NCBI GenBank assembly: GCA_020205615.1
Contig: CM035163.1
Coordinates: forward strand, 47,461,652 to 47,525,651
Source of the DNA: Panax quinquefolius
Taxonomy: Eukaryota; Streptophyta; Magnoliopsida; Apiales; Araliaceae
Direction: 5' to 3'
DNA: 64,000 nt
Positions 1 to 11,383 of this stretch are shown here, piece by piece. The position numbers and the translations under genes are program-made. Numbering within the stretch: the stretch's first letter is position 1; each line of letters begins with the position of its first letter. The notes under the pieces are model-generated. The model did not search any database. It was given only the letters and a program-made list of their open reading frames with translations, and had not been told where the DNA came from.

Positions 1-954
1 TACAAATACAATCTTAAATATACAACATGAAGTCGTGAGTTTTAATACAAATATTGTCTTCTAGACAAAAGATTAAAACTCAAAATAAGTCCTCAATACA
101 TTTATTAACACACTATTTCATGTAATAGTGAGGACTACTAATGCTATCATCTCGGACCATCACCCGCTCCCCCGACTAGTCCCCTCGCCACGCTCTCATT
201 CTCAAGAGAACAATGAAAGTAAAAGGGTGAGCTCAACTAGCCCAAGAAGAAATATTATGACTAAGATAATGCGTAATAAATTATCATTAGCCTTCTTCAA
301 CAATGTTAAACCGATAAAATATAACAAACATCAAGTTTAATCAGCAATGAACAAGCAATCCATTAAAAGAGTCAAGTAGAGAATAAAATCTACTATCTTT
401 TATGATTTAAAAGGTTTTTCATCACTTTTATCGCCGAGACTCGCCTTAATAAATAATCCACATCATCCCCGCACTACTACCAAGGATATTCATTAGTATC
501 ACAACCACAAATTATCCATGCACTACTACGCCAAGGATATTCGTGTATTCATCAATGGTCATGATCATGCCAACAATCGTCCATCAATGCACTACGGGCC
601 AATGAGGACTTTTACCACATCATTTGTAACATTACGGCCATGATTATACCGAATAATCCTCGGTCATAATCATACCAAGTCCATCTATGCACTACAGCCA
701 TGTATGACTTTCAACATAATATAAACATGAGGATGATGACAATGATATAAGAATTCAATAAAACAAGTTCAAGAATTAATTTATCCCAGAACTAATAACG
801 CCCAAATTGTCAACATGATACTTTTGTAGAGTAAAATTCAAGAATGCTCGTAAGAATATTTCCATGAAAAGATATCGGATGAAGCGCAAATATCAAGGAT
901 ATTCCACTAATTTCATGGAGTATAAAAGTCAAACTTTTTAACCAACCGAGTATA

Positions 955-1460
955 ATAAAGAATGGAATAACAAAAGAAATCACCGTGCATGCGATAGATC
1001 GCATGATGCAAAAGTTATTCCAATGTAATAATAAATAATGGAACTGTGTCATGCGCAAACGCACGCATGTGATATTCCAATGTAATAATAAAGAATGGAA
1101 TAACAATGAAATCACTACGCATGCGATAAACGCATACGCATGAGATATTCCAATGTAATAATAAATAATGGAACTGTGTCGCGTAAAAACGCACGCATGT
1201 GATATTCCAATGTAATAATAAATAACGGAACAGTGTGTGCGTAAAAACACATGCATGTGATGTTCCAAATGTAATAATAAAGAATGGAATAACAGAAGAA
1301 TTTCACCAAGTATGCAGATTTCAGATGTATAGACAAAGTTATTCCAACATAATAATAAAGAATGGAATAATGTAAGAATTTCACCAAGTATGTGGTGTTA
1401 TTCAGATAAAAATGGAAAAGTTATTCCAACATAATAAAAAAGAATGGAATAATGTAAGTT
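955..1460 (-). repeat. Degenerate tandem array of hairpin-forming modules in the LTR
   Basis: About seven units of roughly 60-75 bp, each containing TTCCAATGTAATAATAAA (minus-strand sense TTTATTATTACATTGGAA). The unit at 958-1025 has outer arms GTTATTCCA/TGGAATAAC and an inner palindrome-like ATGCGAT-AG-ATCGCAT. Equivalent arrays occur in the other LTRs. Confidence 0.8.
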
Positions 1461-1653
1461 CTCTTCATGAAGACGAAAGAAAGAAATAATACCCTTACCG
1501 TAAAAAAAGAAGAGTATTCCAATCGGTAGGTGAGGATATTCTTGAAGAAAACTTCAGACTACGCTCAAAGCTTTTTAAAACTCTAAAGAAATACGCCAAG
1601 ATTATAGAAGAATTCTCGAACTTCGGTGTGGTTTTCAATTCTAACTAAGCATC

Positions 1654-1663
1654 CTATTTATAG
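1654..1663 (-). promoter_or_regulatory. LTR TATA box
   Basis: CTATTTATAG on the plus strand reads CTATAAATAG on the LTR sense strand. The same motif sits at the equivalent place in all the other LTRs and is the likely core promoter of the element. Confidence 0.65.
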
Positions 1664-1689
1664 AAAAATAGAAAGGATATACTACACTA

Positions 1690-2010
1690 CTATGCAATAA
1701 AATATAATATATTCTATTTATAATCAAATAAAACAAAACTTTATAAAAATATTCTATTTTATATAAAAAGATTTTACTACGCAAACATACTATATGCAGC
1801 ACTATGCAAATACTATGCATAATAAAATATAATATATTCTAATTATAGTCTAATAAAATAAATAACTTTATAAAAGTATTCTTTATTTTATATAAAAAGA
1901 TTTTACTATGCAAAATACTATATATAATAGATATATATATATATTCTAATTATTGTCTAATAAAACAAATAATTTTATAAAAGTATTCTGCTTTTATATA
2001 AAATTTTTTC
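1690..2010 (-). repeat. Promoter-proximal tandem repeat, about 3 units of about 130 bp
   Basis: Three related units contain ATAATATATTCTA, CTTTATAAAA(A/G)TATTCT and ATATAAAAAGATTTTACTA. On the sense strand the array lies immediately upstream of the TATA box. This array is not present in the other LTRs of the window, which carry different arrays at this place. Confidence 0.7.
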
Positions 2011-2044
2011 GCTTTTATTACATTAATAATAATAATAAAATAAA

Positions 2045-2047
<3 letters not shown>

Positions 2048-2075
<28 letters not shown>
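2048..2075. repeat. (TA)n microsatellite
   Basis: About 14 TA units inside the LTR, upstream of its promoter on the sense strand. Element C has (TA)n arrays in a comparable part of its LTR. Confidence 0.9.
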
Positions 2076-2079
<4 letters not shown>

Positions 2080-2787
2080 TCCGTGACTTCATAAAAAAAA
2101 CACCTCAATATATTTAACAACATTTATCATTATTATTATAATTCACAATATTAATCGACTGTGTCGCTCCTGTGAAAGAGAGGCTTTTCAATAAGGATTT
2201 CTCCCTATATGGCGCCGCAATTAGGTGACCAAACCTCTCTCATTCGCGTAACTTCTAGACATCGTTAATATTGCAAATAATAATATTAATAACTCGTTAT
2301 CTCAATTATTGATTTAATAATATATAAAATATCGACAATAATTGAATCAAATAACGTGAGATACTATGCAATAATTATCAAGCAATAATTGAACAAAACC
2401 GAGTGACTTCTCACGTAAGCATCAATAATCAATACCGTGTGCTACTATGCAACCACGCCAGACATCGTATTTTTTTACTACCGAAAGTAGTTCAACAGCT
2501 TTTAATCAGTAAAACTTCCGCCGTTATTTTCATAAAAAATATTTTTGTCATTTTTCAATCCGACAATAATTTCGTTGTGGGTCCACTAATGATTGTGTCA
2601 TCGCATTTAATATTCCCCGTTAAAACGAATTTTCCCCACCAATCGAATATTATATAACAACTTCATGTGATTTTGTAAAATTTATAAATATTACCCACAA
2701 CTATAACATTATATCAAATTCATTCCATAATATTTAAAAATGATATTTATAGAAAAATCATCTTTATTAAAAAGTTGGGGTCTTATT

Positions 2788-3019
2788 ACGAGTACATAAT
2801 AATTAATATTAAAACATATTATATATATATATATATATTAGAAATATATTAATGATTACTTTAGTTACAAATTCTATTACATATAGGAGACCTAATTTAG
2901 TTAATTAATTTTACAAAACAATTATAACTTATATATTAGTTATTAAAATTTAGTTAGCTAGCTTTTAAAACTAAAATCATAATGTCATCTCATTATTCTA
3001 CAACAATGATATTCCTAAA

Positions 3020-3082
<63 letters not shown>

Positions 3083-3725
3083 CGTTTAGGCTTTTAGGTT
3101 TTCACTCAACTTTGAAATCTAAAATAAATATTTATGTGAGTATTTGATAATTGTATGTGATCTGTAACCATTCGTTTTTTAAGCAAAATTTGTAATCATT
3201 TTAATAATAATAGTAAGTTAATTTGAAATACTAAAACTATATTTTATAATTATTATATGTAAAATAAATACAAAATTTAAAATAATTTTATTTAAAAAAT
3301 AATCACGTGCTTCGTGCGTGACATTTTAGCTAGTCATGGTATAATTAATGAAAATGGATATCCCAATTTTATTACCCTCTTTAACACCCTAATGTACAAG
3401 ATCATATGGAAAGTGCAATTATATGAGTTACTATTTTAAATTGCCTGCCTACGGATAGATAGACAAGAGGCTCCATTCCTCCATATTCACGGAAGGCTTG
3501 CTCTTCTCAGCTCGCCTATATCCCATTATGGACCTTACAATAATGGATGACAAACACATGTTTGTGTATGTTGTATTAATTGATGATACTTCTCTCTTCT
3601 AAAAAGTAAATTTATTTTGACTTTTTGATGTTAAAGATTACTCCAGCAGTTCCTTTTTAATTGAAGTTTGAAGGTTATGCATATACATTAAAAAATACAA
3701 TTAATACTTTTATTTGAATGACTAA
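2788..3725. other. AT-rich intergenic DNA, no gene seen
   Basis: No open frame or recognisable coding homology. It holds a short (TA)n at about 2820-2838 and a long one at 3024-3081. Confidence 0.6.
3024..3081. repeat. (TA)n microsatellite
   Basis: About 29 uninterrupted TA units. Confidence 0.95.
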
Positions 3726-4106
3726 GGGGCTGTTAGATAAAAACTGAATGATATGAAGAAATTGAATAAAATTGAATGAAAAAAATTGTTTGACAATTGA
3801 CATGTCTGAAACATCTGAATAACAGATTTTTATTATTTTACCTCTCTGAAAAAATTTAAAATTATTGTAAATTTATTTAATATTACTTAATATAATAGTT
3901 AATATTGTAAAAAATATATATTTTATTCAGCCGTCATTCAGTTCATTCAGCCAAAAAATGACACTAAACCATTCAACTCAAGTAAATTCGAATGGTGGCC
4001 GACCGATTACTATTCGCACGATTTTTTTTTCAAACAAACCTTGAATGACTAACCGATTCAAACCATTCAAACTATTCAAAGATTCAGATACAGAATAAAA
4101 AGCCCC
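3726..4106. mobile_element. Tourist-like MITE 1 (PIF/Harbinger type)
   Basis: It begins GGGGCTGTTAGATAAAAACT and ends with an imperfect inverse, ATACAGAATAAAAAGCCCC, flanked on both sides by TAA (3723-3725 and 4107-4109). A TAA target duplication is typical of PIF/Harbinger MITEs. The interior contains GAATGA/CATTCAG-type repeats near both ends and TTGACATGTCTGAAACATCT, shared with the copy at 8730-9093. No coding capacity. Confidence 0.75.
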
Positions 4107-4514
4107 TAAATTGAGTATAAAATTTTAATACTAGCCTTTTAAATTTTTTTGAAAAGATGAGAGAAAAATAAATTAACCTTTAATCATAAAGAATAATATG
4201 GAAAATTAATCATTTAATGCTTACTTGAAATCTACAAACTATAAGTAAAAAAATAAAAATCTCTCTCTTAAAAGACATAACAAAAGGGAGGGGGAGTATA
4301 AATTTAAAAGGCTGTTAATATTATTAGAACAAAAATATTGTCAGGGCAATAAGTGGCGTTTAAAGTTTTAAGTATCACTAGAACAATTATTAAAGTGTTG
4401 TAACATATGTATTTACCCTTATAGCATAATTTTTGCTTTGGTAATATCAATAGCCATTTTAAATTGCCATAATAAATCTAAATTTTTAAACAACAAATAT
4501 TGTAATTAGTAGTA

Positions 4515-4770
4515 CTTCCTACGTCCCATAATAAACTTCATAATTTGACTTTTACGGTCAAATTAACCATTTTAAGAATTATTAATTACAAATATTTATA
4601 TAGAATTTTCAAATTGTGAAACTTGATATTAGTAGTAAATTCTTTGTAGTTTATTATGATCATAATCACTTTGCGTATATTTTGATTTTTTTTAAGATTT
4701 ATTAATTTAAAAAAATGGTCAATTTGACAATAAAATTCAAATTCAGATATTTATTATGGAACGAAGGGAA
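4515..4770. mobile_element. Stowaway-like MITE (Tc1/mariner type)
   Basis: The left end CTTCCTACGTCCCATAATAA and right end TTATTATGGAACGAAGGGAA form an imperfect terminal inverted repeat. It is flanked by TA on both sides (4513-4514 and 4771-4772), as expected for Tc1/mariner-type MITEs. About 256 bp, non-coding. Confidence 0.75.
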
Positions 4771-5960
4771 TAGTTTTTAGATGGATTAGGTGCTTGTTCG
4801 TCTTTCGATATGTGGAACGTTTGGTGCATTTTGAGATTCTAAACGTGTGAGACCCCAAATTTTATGAATAAAGATTTAAATTTCTCGAAATATTTTTTTT
4901 GAATATTATGGTGTGGATTTGATATAATGTTATGGTTGTGGGTAATATTTATAAATTTTGCAAAGTATGCAAGTTGTTATAAAATATTCGTTTGGTCGGG
5001 GAATATCCGTACAACGGCACAATCATTGGTGGACTCCACAACAGAAGTATTGTCGTAGTTAGAAAACGACAGAATTATCATTTTATAAAAATAACGGCGA
5101 AAGTGTTACCGTTAAAACTATTGAATAGTAGCACACGATATTGATTATTGATGCTTACGTAAGAAGTTACTCAGTTATACTCAATTATTGCTACAGTAAT
5201 TGTTGCATCATATCTCTCATATTATTGATTCGATTATTGTCACAGTATCATCTGCATAATATTTTATATATTATTAAATCAATAATTGAGACGACAAAGT
5301 TATTCATATTATTAAATTGCAATATTTACAATGTCTAGAAGTTACATCGAGGAGAGGTTTGGTCATCTAATTGCTGCGCCAATAAGGAAAAATCCTTATC
5401 TGGAAAGCCCCTCTTTCAAAGAAACGACACGGTTGTTAAATATTGTGAGTTATAATATTAATGATGAATAAGTTCATGTTGATTAAAGATGAATTTGATA
5501 GTTTCATTGTGTTGGGATTATTAGTGTTAGTGAAAATCGACATCTATTCCGATGATAATTGATGTCTAGGAGTTATATTGATAAATCGGGTAATTAATCG
5601 GATAAATGAGCAATTAATTGTTACTAATTCACATGCTTATATAACTATTTGTTCACATGTGTGCACTATTGAATCACATTCTTGTACTATTAGGGGAGTT
5701 GGTGCAGATTGATAATAGTTGCATGACTAAGTTAAAAATGGAGGTATAGATGGAGGTACTATACTGTAATTCGTATTTTCACATGATTATAACTATTGAT
5801 TCACATGATTGAACTATTGATTCACAGTATTTACTATTAGGGGAGGTGGTGCAAGTTTGATAATACTTGCAGGACTAAATTAAAAATGAAAGAAAAGTTA
5901 GAGGTATTGTAGTGTAATATTTCGAGCCCCAAAACGTGCAATTATCGAAACTATATTTTT

Positions 5961-5970
5961 CTATAAATAG
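5961..5970 (+). promoter_or_regulatory. LTR TATA box
   Basis: CTATAAATAG, followed by an AT-rich start region and AGAGAGAAA-type purine runs, as in every LTR here. Confidence 0.65.
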
Positions 5971-6098
5971 AAGCTCATTCTTTCTTCATTTCTCACCAAT
6001 TCACTAAAGCTTTAGAGCAATTATTATAGAGAGAAATTATAGAGAGAAAGAAGAAGAGAAGTCTGCTACCTCTCTATTCCAGTATCCAGTTTCTTTCT

Positions 6099-6112
6099 AA
6101 GGTAAGGGGTAT
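6099..6112 (+). promoter_or_regulatory. Conserved splice-donor-like site in the LTR leader
   Basis: AAGGTAAGGGG fits the plant 5' splice consensus AG/GTAAG. A counterpart (GTAAGGG(G)TGTTATT or GTAAGGGGTATTATT) occurs in the other LTRs about 130-180 bp after the TATA box. Splicing function is inferred, not shown. Confidence 0.45.
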
Positions 6113-6139
6113 TATTTCTTTCATATTCATGAAGAGAAC

Positions 6140-6765
6140 TATTGTTATTCCATTCCTTATTATTCTGTTGGAATAACCTGTATACACGAACTACCGTATA
6201 CATGATAAAATTCTTCTGTTATTTCATTCTTTATTATGTTAGAATAACCTGTCTATGCGAAGTACTGCATACATGGTAAAATTCTTCTGTTATTCCATTC
6301 TTTATTATTATGTTGGAATAACCTGTCTATGCGAAGTACCGTATACATGGTGAAATTCTTCTCTAATTCCATTCCTTATTATTCTGTTAGAATATCCTGT
6401 CTGTGCGTATTATGCATGACCTGGTTCCATTACTTATTATTCTGTTGGAATATCATGTCTGTGCGTATTACGCATGACCTGGTTTCATTATTTATTATTT
6501 TGTTGGAATAACCTATCTGTGCGGTCTATCGCATGCCTGGTGATTTCTGTTGTTATTCTATTCTTTATTATTCTATTAGAATATCCTGTCTGTGCGGTTT
6601 ACGCATGACTTGGTTCCATTCTTTATTATTTTGTTGAGAATAACCTGTCTGTACGGTCTATCGCATGCATGGTGAATTCTTCTATTATTTCATTCTTTAT
6701 TATTCTGTTGGAATAACCTGTCTATGTGGATTACCGCATGCATGGTGAATGATCCTTTGTATTCA
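6140..6765 (+). repeat. Tandem array of about 10 hairpin-forming modules
   Basis: Units of about 60-80 bp built as TTATTATTCTG-TTGGAATAACCTGTCT-(stem)-ATGGTGAATTCTTCT-GTTATTCCATTC. The outer arms TGGAATAAC and GTTATTCCA are complementary. The inner arms vary in step between units: TGTATAC/GTATACA at about 6179-6202, TGCGT/ACGCA at about 6461-6473, TGCG/CGCA at about 6519-6532, and TGTGG/CCGCA at about 6725-6738. Paired changes suggest selection on a folded RNA or DNA form. Confidence 0.75.
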
Positions 6766-7639
6766 TATGAATAGTATTTTCATTCAAAAGGGGTTTCTGC
6801 CAGGGGCAGTTTTGTAATTTTTCTGACCCTCAAAAATTTTGAAAAAATTTAAAATAATAATTTGATGAGTTTTCTAGATTGTGTCCAAAAATGGCGATTT
6901 TTGGATGTATAGATTAAGATTTATGAATTTTATGGGAAAAGACTATTTTAAAAGTAAACCCTTATAACTCTTTGTGGTTAACTCCAAAATTGGTGAAATT
7001 TTTATTGGGAGTACATGTATATAACAGGAGTACACTCTGTAAATTTCAGAATTTTTGGATAAAAGTACAATTTATGATAAATGTCTAAATATTCGGTAGT
7101 TTTGGCCATATGAAAAATAGTAAATGAATTTTAAAAATTCTGAGAAAAATATATGTTCAATATGGGACTATATTCTGCTAAATCCCAGAAAAGAAATATT
7201 TTGGGACTGATTTGATATTTTTCATGAAAATGAACTAGTTATGAGTAAATGAATTAAATATGTTATGTGAAGTAACAAAATTGTAAAATAGGACTTTATA
7301 ACTTGGGAATCCTATATAGGATATATACAGATTTTTGATGAGGGATTTGATCATTGGTGATGAAATCTTATGAGTATGGCATTTTTGAATGATTAAATGC
7401 ATTATTTGGTAAAGTGTAAACAATTGAAATAAATTATTTATAAGTTTAAGAAGTGATTAAAATATTGTTATAATATTAATAATATTAGATGATGAGTTTA
7501 TTAAGTGATTGATAATATTTGGATAAATTTAAAGTCTTTAATATTTATCCTTGTTTTCGTTTGATTAATGCTTATATCATTGTCATCATCCTCATGTTTA
7601 TATTGTGATGAAAGTCATCTTTGGCTTACGTGCATAGAT

Positions 7640-7800
7640 GAACTTGGTATGATTATGACCAGGGATCATTCGGTATAATCATGACCTATAATGTTATAAA
7701 TGATGTGGTAAAAGTCCTCAGTGGCCTTTAGTGCATTGATGGACAATTTTTTGGTATGATTGTGACTAGGGATTATTCGGTATAGTCATGACCATTGATG
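7640..7800 (+). repeat. Second inverted-repeat module set near the LTR 3' end
   Basis: GGTATGATTATGACC is followed after a short spacer by GGTATAATCATGACC, so ATGATTAT and ATAATCAT can pair. A diverged second copy follows at about 7753-7791. Related pairs recur in the LTRs of B, C, G and the leftmost LTR, each near GTGCAT(A/T)GATGGAC. Confidence 0.6.
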
Positions 7801-8392
7801 ATTTAATGAATATTCTTGGCCCGTAGTGTAGGGATGATTTGATGATGTGGTTTATTTATTGTCGAGTCTCAATTGATAAAATTGATGAAAACATTTTAAA
7901 TCATAGAAGATAGTAGATATCATGCTCTACTGACTCTTCTAATGGATTTCTTATTCACTGCAGATTAAACTTGATGTCTATTGTATTTTATCGGTTTAAC
8001 ATTGTTGAAGACTAATGATAATTTATTCTCGCATTATCTTAGTCATAATATTTCTTACTTTGGGCTAGTTGAGCTCACCTTTCTTTTCACCGTTCTCTTG
8101 AGAAAATGAGAACGTAGTAGGGACTAGTAGTCGGGAAGCGGAGTGATGACGGTCCGGATGATAGCATTAGTAGTCCTCACTATTCTGTTAAATAGTGTGA
8201 CAATAAATGTAATGAGGACTCCATTGAGTGTGGATATTGTCTAGATGACAATATTCTTATTAAAACTCTTAGATTATGTTTTGTCGTATTTTACACGACT
8301 GTTGTATAATTAAGTTGTATTTGAATTTTGTACCATGTATTTGGCGACTCAAGATGGGTGATGTATACCTATTTTAGAGGCGTCACAAAACG

Positions 8393-8726
8393 CACCAAAT
8401 GCAATTAAAAATCTTATTCGTTTATAAGCAATTTATTTCAAATGCAACTTGTTTAACTCATAAATGTTGTATTTGGGGTCCAAATGTAATGCTCCAAAAG
8501 TGGTGCGGTGTATTTGTACCTCTAAATACATCAAACGTTATCGCTGCAAACTCTTAAAACGTAGATAACCGAAAATACCCTAGGATGGACTTGACTCTCC
8601 TTCGTTACATCTTCCATATGCATCCAATTCTCTCGATACACATTTAGTAACAAAAATTATTATATTAAGCGAGACAGTAATATTCATCGTAAATTATTGT
8701 GTTATTAAAAATAAAATTTGTGTTAC
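8393..8726. other. Intergenic DNA, no gene seen
   Basis: Unique-looking AT-rich sequence right of solo LTR A, with no recognisable feature. Confidence 0.5.
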
Positions 8727-8729
8727 TAA

Positions 8730-9093
8730 GGGGGTGTTTGATAAAAATTGAATGAATCTGAATCTGAATGAGCTGAATCTGAATTTGAATGAAAAAAGCT
8801 GTTTGATAATTGACATGTCTGAAACATCTGAATGACAAAATTTTATTATTTTACCCTTCTAAAAAAAATTCAAAATTGTTGTAAATTTATTTAATATTAC
8901 TTAATATAATAGTTAATATTTTTTTTATTTTTTTTATTTCATTCAGCTGCTCATTCAGCCATTCAGTTCAAAAAATCTGACTTAGCCATTCAGCTCGTCC
9001 ATCTTATCGATTCAGTCATTCAGTCCAAAACAAACGCACTGACCGATTCAGCTATTCAGATTCAACTCCATTCAGCTCTAAATAAACAACCCC
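8730..9093. mobile_element. Tourist-like MITE 2 (PIF/Harbinger type)
   Basis: It begins GGGGGTGTTTGATAAAAATT and ends AAATAAACAACCCC, flanked by TAA at 8727-8729 and 9094-9096. It shares the internal block TTGACATGTCTGAAACATCT and CATTCAG-rich ends with the copy at 3726-4106, so the two belong to one family. 364 bp, non-coding. Confidence 0.8.
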
Positions 9094-9096
9094 TAA

Positions 9097-10190
9097 TTGT
9101 GTATTGACAAAAATTAAGTGAAAAGAGTAATTGAGTTGATCCTAATCGAGAAGCGACTCAAATACGATTATTTGTAACGAATGTTATTGTGTGGCTAAAT
9201 ATAATACTTTTTGCTACTAATTATATAATGGGAAAAATGGGTAGAAGGTGTAATGAATGGAAGATAGTTTACAGTTTTCATAATTGTATTTATTAAAGTT
9301 AAGTAAATTTATGTTAATTTAAAATACAAAAAATGTCTCAAATTAATTTCAAAAGTCAAAATGACTGTATTTTGAAAAGGAGGGAGTAATTTTTAACAAC
9401 TAAATTTATTTCAAGTTTTATAATTGATATACTCCAATATTATTCATTTTAATATATGATACTACATTAGTTCCAAATTATAATATTAATATTGACTTTT
9501 TAAAAGTTAATTTCAAATATTTTAAAATTAAAATTGATATGAATTCATTTAATTTATGTCAATACAATTATGAATACCATAAACTACCTAAAAATACTAT
9601 TAATTATAAGATTTATTATTTTCAAAACTTAAATGAATTATGTCAATTTTAAATTTAAAATATCTCAAATTAATTTTTGAAAATCAATATTAATTTTATA
9701 ATTCAGAAAGTAGGTGGTATGATAATATTCTCTCGATTAAAAGATCCTCCGTCTCCATAATATATGACGTTTTAGATTATTTCATTTTTCTCAAATTATT
9801 TGTCGCTTTATATAATTTAGGAGAATTAATTACAATCTTTTCAAAATTATCCTTCATGGAAAAATATTATAAATGAGAGAGAAAGTATGAGATAAGTATG
9901 ATAATTATGAGAATTTAAGAATATTATAGATAATTGATATTATATTTAATACTATATAATTTTTTTTAAAATTTTTATGTATAACTCTAAAATATATGAT
10001 TATGACACGGATGAAATATTGTTTAGGGACATGGATAAAAGATTAAAAGGTTGATGAAGTGCGCCTTTTTTTATTTCTTTTCCCAAGAAAAAGGTAGAGG
10101 ACTGTATAACTGAATTGGGATTTGCAGAATTTTGCATTTGTCTTGGGAATCAGTTGATAGTGTAATTAGCAATATTCTTAACAAATATTA
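9097..10190. other. AT-rich intergenic DNA with possible MITE remnants
   Basis: No gene. AAAAGGAGGGAGTA at about 9375-9388 looks like a Stowaway right end without a clear partner. CCTCCGTCTCCATAATATAT at about 9748 and a diverged inverse near 9990-10012 may be another decayed Stowaway-like MITE. Both are weak. Confidence 0.35.
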
Positions 10191-10446
10191 GGGTCTCCCT
10201 ACATAATATAAGTCGGTTTATATTAAGTCGTTTTAGAGTTATGTATAATTATTAAGGAATAATTATATAATATTAAATATAATATTAATTATCTATATTA
10301 TACTTATATTTAAAAAAAGAATGTTATTTATTAAGCTAAAAATAGTGAGAGAATCAAAGTTATATTTAATACTTTGGGTAATATTAGAAACTAGGTAATT
10401 AATACTTACTTAAAATTCTCAAAGACTTATATTAAGGGACAAAAAT
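10191..10446. mobile_element. Left part of a Stowaway-like MITE split by element B
   Basis: Starts after TA with GGGTCTCCCTACATAATATA and contains AGTCG motifs in both senses. The matching right terminus, ACTTATATTAAGGGACAGAG then GGAGTA, lies at about 20515-20542, beyond element B. Joined, the MITE would be about 295 bp. Confidence 0.6.
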
Positions 10447-11063
10447 TGTAAGACCCCAACTTTTTTATAAATAAAGATGAATTTTTCTATAAATATTATT
10501 TTGAATATTATGGAATAAATTTGATATAATGTTATAGTTGTGGGTAATATTTATAAATTTTTGAAAGTATGCAAGTTGTTATAAAATATTCGTTTGGTGG
10601 GGAATATTCTTTTGTTAGGAATATTCGCATAATGGCTCAATCATTGGTGGACCCCCACAACATTATTATTCGGATTGATCGAAAGCGACAAAAATATTTT
10701 TATAAAAATAACGTGAGGTGTTACTGTTAAAAGCTGTTGAACTACCTTTGGTAAAAGTAAAGATGTCTGGCGTGGTTGATAAGTAAGACACGCGGTATTG
10801 ATTATTGATGCTTACGTGAGAAGTCACTCACCTATGCTCAATTATCTGATGAATTCTTTGCATCATATCTCTTATATTATTGATTCAATTATTCACAAAG
10901 ATCATAAATCATATAATATGTTATAGTATTAAATCAATAATTGAGACGATAAGTTATAAATGATTAATAATTATTGAAAGATTAAATATGTGTTATGATT
11001 TGTGGTAAGTTTGATTATTTTATGGGGGCTCGTATATATGTCATCATCTAAGAGTCTCTTCAT

Positions 11064-11280
11064 CAATAGTATTTACCTTCGTCAATAGTAATTACCCTTG
11101 TGAATAGTATTTACCTTCACAATAGTAATTACCCTTGTGAATAGTATTTACCTTCGTCAATAGTAATTATCCTTGTGAATAGTATTTACCTTCGTCAATA
11201 GTAATTACCCTTGTGAATAGTATTTACCTTCGTCAATAGTATTTACCTTCGCCGTTAATAGTAATTACCTTTTTACCGAC
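11064..11280 (+). repeat. LTR minisatellite, about 37-bp unit
   Basis: Repeats of GTGAATAGTATTTACCTTCG alternating with TCAATAGTAATTACCCTT, about five to six units, upstream of the TATA box. The 3' LTR carries the same array. Confidence 0.9.
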
Positions 11281-11373
11281 GTCGAACCACTTGTCGTTTC
11301 ACATTACAAAGCGCCAAACCAAATCGTCAAGCCACTTGCTTTTCACACTAAGCGGTGCTAAGCTAGAAATCTT

Positions 11374-11383
11374 CTATAAATAG
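11374..11383 (+). promoter_or_regulatory. LTR TATA box (element B, 5' LTR)
   Basis: CTATAAATAG followed by AGGCCTAGGGCTTC. The 3' LTR copy is at 18827-18836. Confidence 0.65.

Larger units (their letters stand above)
1..2787 (-). mobile_element. Partial LTR of a Ty3/gypsy element (left edge cut)
   Basis: The stretch reads in reverse as the LTR type of elements B and C: GTGAGTTTTAATACAAATAT, the GGGTGAGCTCAACTAGCCC block, the TGGAATAAC repeat array, a TATA box, and a right end reading GGGGTCTTATT. That end matches the reverse complement of the LTR start TGTAAGACCCC with decay. It is cut by the window start, so it is either a solo LTR or the 5' LTR of a minus-strand element lying to the left. 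The right flank from about 2788 is not retroelement sequence. The exact right end is uncertain by a few bases because the terminal CA has mutated. Confidence 0.85.
4846..8387 (+). mobile_element. Solo LTR A of a Ty3/gypsy chromovirus
   Basis: It starts TGTGAGACCCC and ends GAGGCGTCACA, with 5-bp target duplication AAACG at 4841-4845 and 8388-8392. There is no primer site, gag or pol inside, so this is a clean solo LTR of 3542 bp left by LTR-LTR recombination. It contains, in order, the U3 start shared with elements B, C and F, CACATGATTATAACTAT-type repeats at about 5620-5850, a TATA box at 5961, a splice-donor-like GTAAGGGG at 6102, a hairpin-module array at 6140-6765, a further 0.8 kb without homology to elements B or C, and the conserved 3' portion with GGGCTAGTTGAGCTCACC. 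Confidence 0.92.

Noticed and set aside
810..1387. Open frames of 90 and 152 codons on the minus strand
   Set aside because: They arise from translation of the LTR repeat array (repeated HSLLLHWN-type words). Equivalent frames in other LTRs have different lengths and no recognisable domain.
11064..11280. Regularly spaced repeats resembling a CRISPR array
   Set aside because: Spacers are themselves repeated, the array lies in both LTRs of a plant retrotransposon, and there are no cas genes.
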